Part shown: in pieces, positions 4,840-9,461 of the stretch
Layout: the number at the start of each line of letters is the position of its first letter
Numbering within the stretch: the first letter of the stretch is position 1
Program-made: the position numbers and the translations under genes
Source: Candidatus Iainarchaeum sp.
GTDB lineage: Archaea; Iainarchaeota; Iainarchaeia; Iainarchaeales; GCA-2688035
NCBI GenBank assembly: GCA_017608725.1
Contig: JAFCFG010000045.1
Coordinates: 1-9,461, forward strand
Length of the DNA stretch: 9,461 nt
Direction of reading: 5' to 3'
Notes under the pieces: generated by a model
Told to the model about the DNA's origin: nothing
The model's input: the letters and a program-made list of their open reading frames with translations, nothing else
Database searches by the model: none

Positions 4840-5844
4840 ATGGGCAATGTGTACTTCATAAAGGACAACTTCATAAAAAAGCTGGGCCATGCCCTGCAAA
4901 AGTTCCCCCTAAGCAACTGGAGGGGAAAAAATGTAGCAGTAAAACTGCACATGGGGGAATACGGAAATTTGAACTACGTTAGGCCGCCGATTGCAGGAAA
5001 GGTAGTAGAGGTTCTAAAAGGGGCGGGCGCAAAGCCCTTTCTATTTGATTCAACCACAAAATACAAGGTCAAAAGATACACAGTAGAGGATTACCACGAC
5101 ACCGCTCGGAAAAATGGCTTCACAGAGGAAACTATGGGCTGCCCGATTGTAATTTCAAACAACGGCGTGGAAAAAGAGGGAAAGCTCTTCAAGGTCAACA
5201 TTAGCAAAGAAATTGCAGAAGCAGATGCAATGCTTGTCCTGTCCCATTGCAAGGGCCATCCTTTTACCAGCCTGGGAGGGGCAATAAAGAACCTTGGAAT
5301 GGGGGCAGTTGACAGGGAAACCAAAACGCTTTGCCACGACAAGGCAAAAATGGTTGTTGACTTGGACAAGTGCATTGGCTGCAGGGCCTGCCTTGGTGTC
5401 TGCCCGGTTAAGGCAATTACAATGAAAGACAGCAAGGCAGTGATTGACTATGAGAGGTGCTGGGGCTGTGCAAAGTGCTTCAAAGCCTGCAAACAGGGGG
5501 CAATGTCCCCAAGGGAACTAATGCCTGACAGTGCACTGGCAAGCTGTGCCCTGGCAGTCCTCAAATGCTTTGAAAAAAAGGACTTGCTTTTTGTGAATGT
5601 TTTAATGGACATCAGTGAGATGTGCGATTGCCACGGAGATGCCATGCTTGGAAAAATCCCCAACATCGGCTTTCTTGTTTCAGATAACATTCTTGCAATT
5701 GACTCAGCTTCAGCTGACCTAATCAACAGTGCCTCCGGCAAGGACTTTTTTGACTCAATCGGCTACAGGGACCCGAAGCTGCAGGTGAAATGGCTGGAAG
5801 AACAGGGCTATGGAAAAAGCGATTACAATCTGGTGGAGATTTAA
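4840..5844 (+). CDS. DUF362 protein with two [4Fe-4S] ferredoxin motifs
   Basis: The 334-residue protein fits the DUF362 family, whose biochemical role is not established; iron-sulfur cofactor binding and redox or electron-transfer roles are assumed. Family features visible are VAVKLHMGEYGN (32-43), SHCKGHPFTSLGGAIKNLGM (135-154), and CDCHGD (262-267). Between the two halves is a bacterial-type 2[4Fe-4S] ferredoxin insert: C178-x2-C181-x2-C184-x3-C188-P and C207-x2-C210-x2-C213-x3-C217. All eight ligands are present and the length is ordinary. There is no signal peptide, so it is cytoplasmic. The ATG at 4840 follows a likely TATA box. Its stop is directly followed by the GTG start of an HD-domain relic, with GGTGGAG near the end of this gene acting as that gene's ribosome binding site. 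Its place inside the L15e-exosome cluster is unusual. Confidence 0.88.
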   Translation: MGNVYFIKDNFIKKLGHALQKFPLSNWRGKNVAVKLHMGEYGNLNYVRPPIAGKVVEVLKGAGAKPFLFDSTTKYKVKRYTVEDYHDTARKNGFTEETMGCPIVISNNGVEKEGKLFKVNISKEIAEADAMLVLSHCKGHPFTSLGGAIKNLGMGAVDRETKTLCHDKAKMVVDLDKCIGCRACLGVCPVKAITMKDSKAVIDYERCWGCAKCFKACKQGAMSPRELMPDSALASCALAVLKCFEKKDLLFVNVLMDISEMCDCHGDAMLGKIPNIGFLVSDNILAIDSASADLINSASGKDFFDSIGYRDPKLQVKWLEEQGYGKSDYNLVEI

Positions 5845-6154
5845 GTGCCATTGCCTACTAGGGAACAATGCTTGCAGTTGTTGAAGAAACACAAAGTTTT
5901 GGAAAACATAGTAATTTCGGAAAACATAGTAAGGCACAGCCTGCAGGTTGGGAGGATAGCTGCTTTTCTCGCAGAAAAACTAAAAGCAGCCGGGGAACAG
6001 GTTGGCGTTGAATTGGTGGGCAGGTCCTCAATCTTGCATGCCGGTTGAAAAATTAGAGCAGGAGCTTTTCCAAAAGGCAAAAACAGGGGAGGATTTGGCG
6101 GGATTGAAACAATGGAAAGAATTTAATTTGGAAAGCGGAAATTATTTTGGTTGA
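5845..6154 (+). pseudogene. HD-domain protein, decayed: internal deletion and frame change
   Basis: The GTG at 5845 directly follows the DUF362 stop and has GGTGG about nine bases upstream. The first 67 codons match the start of archaeal HD-domain (metal phosphohydrolase) proteins: ENIVRHSLQVGRIAAFLAEK carries the first metal-binding His and VGVELVGRSSILH reaches the family's LLHD position, but reads HAG and stops at 6046-6048. From 6038, one frame over, a 38-residue run begins MPVEKLEQELFQKAKTGEDL and ends at 6152-6154; this resembles the C-terminal tail of the same proteins. The middle, which holds the HD aspartate and later metal ligands, is missing, so the gene was probably cut by an out-of-frame deletion of some 300 bases (size inferred from family length). 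An 18-bp tandem duplication adds six residues upstream. The product should be inactive; a shortened non-enzymatic protein is possible. Confidence 0.72.
5897..5932 (+). repeat. 18-bp in-frame tandem duplication in the HD gene
   Basis: TTTTGGAAAACATAGTAA (5897-5914) is followed at once by TTTCGGAAAACATAGTAA (5915-5932), with one difference. It duplicates six residues, giving LENIVISENIVR where the family normally has a single ENIVxHS helix start. It looks like replication slippage. Confidence 0.85.
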
Positions 6155-6210
6155 ATGGAAATAAACAAAAACCCTGAAAAAAAGTCTAAATGTTTTTTGG
6201 CTGAATTAAA

Positions 6211-6534
6211 ATGAGCGAAGAGCAAAAACCCAAAAAAAAGCCTCCCAAAAAAAGCAAAAGGCAGAAAAGGCGATACCTGCTTTTCCAGTTAAAGCCAGGC
6301 AGTTGCAGAACAGGAAAGCAGGCCTTTGACCTGATTATGGGCCAGTTCTCCATGTCAGAGAGAAAAGCCCTTTCAATCTGGTTCATTGAATTCAAGCCCT
6401 CCCAAAGCAAAGGGATCGTAAGATGCAGGCTTGGCTCAGAGCAGCAGGTGAAAAAGGCAATAGCAGCCCTTCCCCCTGATTTTGAAGCAAAAACACTGAG
6501 AACAAGCGGCACTTTGAAGGCTCTGCGATTTTGA
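6211..6534 (+). CDS. rnp2: RNase P protein component 2 (Pop5/Rpp14 family)
   Basis: Pop5 (Rnp2) pairs with Rpp30 (Rnp3) and binds the catalytic domain of RNase P RNA, helping remove 5' leaders from pre-tRNAs. The 107-residue protein has a lysine-rich N-terminal tail (1-20), the first strand RYLLFQLKPG (21-30), the diagnostic KGIVRCRLGSEQQVKKAIAAL (67-87, quoted to its ends by position) and the closing strand LRTSGTLKAL (96-105), which matches the family's VxGxSGTIKAL ending. The core is slightly shorter than usual. The ATG at 6211 lies 56 bases after the HD relic and no strong ribosome binding site is visible. It sits just before psmA, the standard order in archaea. The usual partner gene rnp3 is not beside it. 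Confidence 0.85.
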   Translation: MSEEQKPKKKPPKKSKRQKRRYLLFQLKPGSCRTGKQAFDLIMGQFSMSERKALSIWFIEFKPSQSKGIVRCRLGSEQQVKKAIAALPPDFEAKTLRTSGTLKALRF

Positions 6535-6535
6535 G

Positions 6536-6548
6536 AAGCTTTTTATAA
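6536..6548 (+). promoter_or_regulatory. Probable promoter of psmA
   Basis: AAGCTTTTTATAA starts one base after the rnp2 stop, about 55-67 bases before the psmA ATG. It shares AAGCTTTTTAT with the promoter of the coiled-coil gene. Use of this site would give a leader of about 30 bases ending in GATAGGAG before the ATG at 6603, and would let the proteasome-exosome genes be made independently of rnp2. Confidence 0.55.
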
Positions 6549-6602
6549 CTTACGTTCTTCAAAATATAAAAGTAGAGGGAAAGAAGATAGGAGCTGTTTT
6601 AG

Positions 6603-7217
6603 ATGTATCCTGTTTCGAGGAGAAGCAGCGCGTATGACCGCGTGGCAACAATGTTTAGCCCTGATGGCAGGCTGTACCAGGTGGAGTATGCCAGCAAAAT
6701 CGTTGAACAGGGCACAATGGGTTTGGGCCTTGTTTACGACAAAGGTGTTATTTTCGGTGCGGACAAAAAGGTAACAAGCAGGCTGATTTTGCCTGAGAGC
6801 ATTGAAAAACTCTTCAAGGTTGATGACCACATTGGTGCAATAAGCAGTGGCCTTGTTGGAGATGCAAGAAGGCTTGTTCAGGTTGCAAGGAAGGAAGCCC
6901 AAGAGAACAGGATGTATTACGAGGAGAGCATTGAGATTGAAACACTTGTAAAGAGGCTGGGGGCAGTAAAGCAGCTGTTTACACAGTATGCCGGTATGAG
7001 GCCCTTTGGTGTGAGCTTCATCATTGGCGGGGTTGACGAGTCAGGAAGCAGGCTGTTTGAAACAGAGCCAAGCGGTGCATTGGCCGAGTACAATGCAATT
7101 GCGATTGGGAAGGGGAGAAAGGATGCAATGCGGGTCTTGGAGAAGGAGTACAAGGAAGGCATGCCCTTTGACGAGGGCATTGCTTTGTTGCTCCGGGTCC
7201 TGCAAAAAGGGCTTTGA
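6603..7217 (+). CDS. psmA: 20S proteasome alpha subunit, C-terminally truncated
   Basis: Alpha subunits form the outer heptameric rings of the archaeal 20S proteasome, gating entry and docking the PAN or Cdc48 ATPase. Diagnostic stretches are YDRVATMFSPDGRLYQVEYA (11-30), GADKKVTSRL (52-61), the ATPase-docking lysine region ESIEKLFKVDD (65-75; K69 by alignment), SSGLVGDARRLV (81-92) and TQYAGMRPFGVSFIIGGVDE (127-146). The protein stops at 204 aa after GIALLLRVLQKGL, whereas known members have about 230-260. In the +1 frame at 7210-7260 the sequence reads GFERISKQKLKSILGKK, much like the family's normal last residues. About 20 residues (a final strand) between these parts are missing, as if an out-of-frame deletion of about 60 bases had occurred. 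Function of the short form is uncertain; an assembly error is a real alternative. GATAGGAG precedes the ATG. Confidence 0.93.
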   Translation: MYPVSRRSSAYDRVATMFSPDGRLYQVEYASKIVEQGTMGLGLVYDKGVIFGADKKVTSRLILPESIEKLFKVDDHIGAISSGLVGDARRLVQVARKEAQENRMYYEESIEIETLVKRLGAVKQLFTQYAGMRPFGVSFIIGGVDESGSRLFETEPSGALAEYNAIAIGKGRKDAMRVLEKEYKEGMPFDEGIALLLRVLQKGL

Positions 7218-7263
7218 AAGGATATCTAAGCAAAAACTTAAGTCTATTTTAGGGAAAAAATGA
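7204..7263 (+). pseudogene. Out-of-frame remnant of the psmA C-terminus
   Basis: Starting inside the last psmA codons but in the next frame, codons from 7204 to the TGA at 7261-7263 encode KKGFERISKQKLKSILGKK. Archaeal alpha subunits normally end in a similar aromatic-basic strand followed by a short lysine-rich helix. The remnant only joins psmA if the frame shifts, and even then the preceding strand is absent. Confidence 0.55.
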
Positions 7264-7264
7264 G

Positions 7265-7279
7265 TTAATTCTGAATTAA
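7265..7279. promoter_or_regulatory. Perfect 7-bp dyad just before the SBDS gene
   Basis: TTAATTC and GAATTAA flank a single T, 16 bases before the SBDS ATG. The symmetry suits a dimeric regulator or a minor hairpin; in A/T-rich DNA chance occurrence is quite possible. Confidence 0.35.
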
Positions 7280-7295
7280 GGGGTTTAACGGTTTC

Positions 7296-7994
7296 ATGGT
7301 AAAACTAGAAGACGCTGTTACTGCAAGATTGCAGTCGCATGGGGAAAAGTTCGAGATTTTAGTTGATCCCGACTTAGCGTTGAAAGTGAAAAAGGGCGAG
7401 AATGTGGATTTTTCAGAGTTGTTGGCAATAGACACAGTGTTCAAGGATGCAGCCAAAGGCGAAGCCCAAAGCAGTGAGGCAGTAAACAAGGCCTTTGGTT
7501 CAACAGATACAGAGATTGTTGCAAAGAAAATAATTGCCCATGGAACAGTGCACTTAACAACAGAGCAGAGAAGGGCAATAAAAGAGGCAAGGGAAAGAGA
7601 GCTAATTGAATTCATTTCAAAGAACGCTGTAAACCCGCAAACCGGTGCGCCTCACCCGGCAAAGAGAATTGAAAACGCATTAAAGGAAGCAAAAATAAGG
7701 GTTGATGAATCAAAGTCAGTTGAAGAGCAACTACCGGTCATTTTAAAGGAACTGCAGAAGGCAATTCCAATTTCAATGCAGCAACTGCAGCTTGCAGTAA
7801 AGATAGGGGCAGAATACAGTGGAAAAGCAAGCCCTATCCTGCACAGGTTTAAAGTATTGAAAGAGCAGTGGCAGAACGACGGCAGCCTAATAGCAGTGGT
7901 TGAATTACCAGCCGGGCTTAGACAGAATTTTCTGGATGAGCTAAACAGCGTTTGCCACGGCAACTGTGAAACAAAAGCTTTACAAGGTGAATGA
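7296..7994 (+). CDS. SBDS/Sdo1 ribosome maturation protein
   Basis: SBDS family proteins act with the elongation-factor-like GTPase pathway to release aIF6/eIF6 from the large subunit and activate it. The 232-residue protein has the normal length and three-domain layout. The N-terminal domain (about 1-90) contains VFKDAAKGEAQSS, close to the conserved KGxxAS segment, and KKIIAHGTVHLTTEQRR. The middle helical domain (about 95-160) contains the signature AVNPQTGAPHPAKRIENAL at 111-129. The C-terminal ferredoxin-like domain spans about 160-232 (YSGKASPILHRF, then DGSLIAVVELPAG). The ATG at 7296 is 32 bases after the psmA remnant and lacks a strong ribosome binding site. The end overlaps the next start (ATGA), so SBDS and rrp4 are translationally linked, as in many archaea. 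Confidence 0.95.
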   Translation: MVKLEDAVTARLQSHGEKFEILVDPDLALKVKKGENVDFSELLAIDTVFKDAAKGEAQSSEAVNKAFGSTDTEIVAKKIIAHGTVHLTTEQRRAIKEARERELIEFISKNAVNPQTGAPHPAKRIENALKEAKIRVDESKSVEEQLPVILKELQKAIPISMQQLQLAVKIGAEYSGKASPILHRFKVLKEQWQNDGSLIAVVELPAGLRQNFLDELNSVCHGNCETKALQGE

Positions 7995-8677
7995 GATTGC
8001 AAAAAGAAAAAACTGAGATAGAAGAAAGGGAAGAAATTGGAAGGGAACAAAAGCAAAAGAAAATAGTCATCCCAGGCGAACTGATTACAGACCAGAGAAA
8101 AAGGCTTGGCCAGCACACATTCATTGAAAACGGCAAAGTCTATTCAGACAGCCTTGGTATCACTTATCCAGATGCAGGCACCGCATATGTTGTGCCCTTG
8201 CATGGCAGATACATTCCAGTAAGAAACGACTTGATTATTGGAATCGTTTCAGGCGAAACATTCAACAGCTACATCATTGACATCAACAGCATTTACAGGA
8301 GCTTTGTTTCAAAGGACGCAATAAGATACCACCTAAAGAGAGGCAGTGTAATCAGTGCAATCATCAAGGATGTGAACGAGATAAACGAAGCAGACCTAGT
8401 TGAAATAAGGGTTTTCTACGACGGAGAAGTAGTAGAGGTCAGCCCAGCGAAAGTTCCCAGGGTAATTGGAAGAAACGGCTCAATGCTAAAGGTTTTAAAG
8501 GATGGCACTGGCTGCAGCTTGGTTGTAGGCAGAAACGGCTGGGTATGGGTAAAGAACGGCGATATTGCCCTATGTGTTAAAGCCATTAGGCTGATTGAAA
8601 AGGAAGCGCACTTAAGCAATTTAACCAACAGGGTTGATGCTTTTTTAAAAGAAAAAAAAGGTGAAAAGCAAAAATGA
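7991..8677 (+). CDS. rrp4: Exosome cap subunit Rrp4
   Basis: Rrp4 forms the trimeric S1/KH cap on the archaeal exosome and binds RNA entering the Rrp41-Rrp42 ring. The N-terminal part holds KIVIPGE (24-30), the conserved PGE/PGD element, then an S1 barrel (about 65-140). A KH domain carries VPRVIGRNGSMLKVLK (155-170) with the GxxG loop as GRNG (160-163). The length of 228 aa is normal. The ATG overlaps the SBDS stop. However, GGTGA at 7986-7990 touches that ATG with no spacing, whereas TTG at 7997 is in frame and six bases from GGTGA; the true start may be this TTG, two codons later. The end overlaps rrp41 by ATGA. It is co-transcribed with SBDS, rrp41 and rrp42. Confidence 0.95.
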   Translation: MRLQKEKTEIEEREEIGREQKQKKIVIPGELITDQRKRLGQHTFIENGKVYSDSLGITYPDAGTAYVVPLHGRYIPVRNDLIIGIVSGETFNSYIIDINSIYRSFVSKDAIRYHLKRGSVISAIIKDVNEINEADLVEIRVFYDGEVVEVSPAKVPRVIGRNGSMLKVLKDGTGCSLVVGRNGWVWVKNGDIALCVKAIRLIEKEAHLSNLTNRVDAFLKEKKGEKQK

Positions 8678-9417
8678 AGAAAAAAGAGGAAGAGATAAAA
8701 TACATCAAAAACGGCAAGAGGCTGGATGGAAGAAAGCTAGATGAGTTGAGGAAGATAAAGATAGAGGCGGGAATTCTGGACAGAGCAGATGGCAGTGCAT
8801 ACCTTGAATGGGGCCAGAATAAGGTGATTGCAGCTGTCTACGGCCCAAGAGAAGCCCTGCCAAAGCACATTCAGAACCCTTACAGGGCATTGGTTAACTA
8901 CCATTACAGGATGGCTACCTTCAGTGTTCCTGACAGGAAGTCACCAAAGCCAGGCAGAAGGGAAATAGAGATAAGCAAGGTTTCAGGCGAAGCCCTGGAG
9001 AGCGCTATTTTCCTTGAACGATTTCCAAACACAACAATTGACGTGTTTGTCGAAATCCTTGACAGCAACGCAGGCACAAGAGTAGCAGCATTAACAGCAG
9101 CAAGCGTTGCATTGGTTGATGCAGGAATCCCGATGAAAGACCTTGTTTCAGCTGTCGGAGTTGGCAAGGCCGGAGGGGAAATAATCCTGGACCTGAACAA
9201 GGAGGAAGAGGATGCGCCTGATGCAGTTGACATTCCAATAGCTGTAATGCCAAGAAACGGTGAAATAGTTCTACTGCAGATGGACGGCCTTCTTACAGCA
9301 GAAGAGTGGCAGAAGGCAATTAAGCTGGCTGAAAGGGGAATAAAGCAGGTTTACGGGATCCAAAAAGAGGCCTTGAGAAAGAAATTCATTGAGGCAGAGA
9401 AAAAGGAGAAGAAGTAG
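8674..9417 (+). CDS. rrp41: Exosome catalytic subunit Rrp41
   Basis: Rrp41 is the phosphorolytic RNase PH-type subunit that, in a hexamer with Rrp42, degrades or tails RNA 3' ends. Diagnostic sequences are KNGKRLDGRKLDELR (12-26), GSAYLEWGQNKVIAAVYGPR (40-59), the arginine pair in PGRREIEISK (93-102) that binds RNA and phosphate, LDSNAGTRVAALTAASVAL (129-147), and the acidic active-site region around D180, D183 and D186 before IPIAVMPRNGEIVLLQMDG. The catalytic centre appears intact. The length of 247 aa is usual and it ends in a lysine-rich tail. GGTGA at 8660-8664 lies nine bases before the ATG, which overlaps the rrp4 stop. rrp42 follows after 10 bases. Confidence 0.96.
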   Translation: MKKKEEEIKYIKNGKRLDGRKLDELRKIKIEAGILDRADGSAYLEWGQNKVIAAVYGPREALPKHIQNPYRALVNYHYRMATFSVPDRKSPKPGRREIEISKVSGEALESAIFLERFPNTTIDVFVEILDSNAGTRVAALTAASVALVDAGIPMKDLVSAVGVGKAGGEIILDLNKEEEDAPDAVDIPIAVMPRNGEIVLLQMDGLLTAEEWQKAIKLAERGIKQVYGIQKEALRKKFIEAEKKEKK

Positions 9418-9427
9418 GTGGTTTTAT

Positions 9428-9461
9428 ATGGAGGAAACGATTTGGGACCTGAGAACAGACA
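9428..9461 (+). CDS. rrp42: Probable start of exosome subunit Rrp42 (partial)
   Basis: An ATG ten bases after the rrp41 stop is preceded by GGTGG at 9417-9421, a good ribosome binding site. Only eleven codons are visible (MEETIWDLRTD). The identity rests mostly on the near-universal rrp41-rrp42 order and on the acidic start seen in that family, not on sequence. Confidence 0.6.
   Translation, partial: MEETIWDLRTD

Noticed and set aside
7024..7263. 79-codon plus-strand frame overlapping psmA as an independent gene
   Set aside because: Most of it is an out-of-frame reading of psmA; only its last 17-19 residues are meaningful, as the displaced psmA tail.
1..9461. CRISPR array, insertion sequence or integrase gene
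   Set aside because: No regularly spaced repeats, transposase or recombinase frame, or long terminal inverted repeats are present; the repeats seen are isolated pairs.

Overview
The window is archaeal. Evidence: an Sm-like (LSm) protein end, eukaryote-type L15e, a proteasome alpha subunit, SBDS, exosome subunits Rrp4 and Rrp41, an RNase P Pop5-like protein, a tRNA intron closed by a bulge-helix-bulge motif, tRNA genes without encoded CCA, GGTGA-type ribosome binding sites, and TATA-like boxes about 25-30 bases before several genes. Compact genes, a lysine/glutamate-rich coiled-coil protein and several unfamiliar small proteins would suit a DPANN-type lineage (for example a Diapherotrites-like archaeon), but that placement is inference.

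Layout. 1-138 is the 3' end of an LSm gene. 227-298 is tRNA-Ala(GGC); a copy of its last 22 bases plus flank recurs 95 bases downstream, with a perfect hairpin between. 537-2138 encodes a 533-residue coiled-coil protein of unknown role. 2341-2459 is tRNA-Val(GAC) with a 47-base intron. On the minus strand, ending two bases from that tRNA, is a TtuA/Ncs6-type tRNA thiolation enzyme preceded by a small helical protein (3421-3837). From about 3934 to the right edge everything is on the plus strand: L15e; a 290-base T-rich gap; a DUF362 protein with two [4Fe-4S] motifs; a decayed HD-domain gene; then rnp2, psmA, SBDS, rrp4, rrp41 and the first codons of a probable rrp42.

The right half is the archaeal 'exosome superoperon', joining ribosome synthesis (L15e, SBDS), RNA processing (RNase P, exosome) and protein turnover (20S proteasome). 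Three points depart from the usual form: DUF362 plus an HD relic lie between L15e and rnp2, where the RNase P subunit Rpp30 is often found; psmA ends early and its apparent C-terminal tail survives in another frame; and the HD gene has lost its middle.

The main oddity is a cluster of small rearrangements in 9.5 kb: two gene 3' ends duplicated downstream (tRNA-Ala and L15e, each flanking a short spacer that contains an inverted repeat), an 18-bp tandem duplication, and two out-of-frame internal deletions. These may be att-like scars, a deletion- and slippage-prone genome, or assembly errors; read mapping would separate these.
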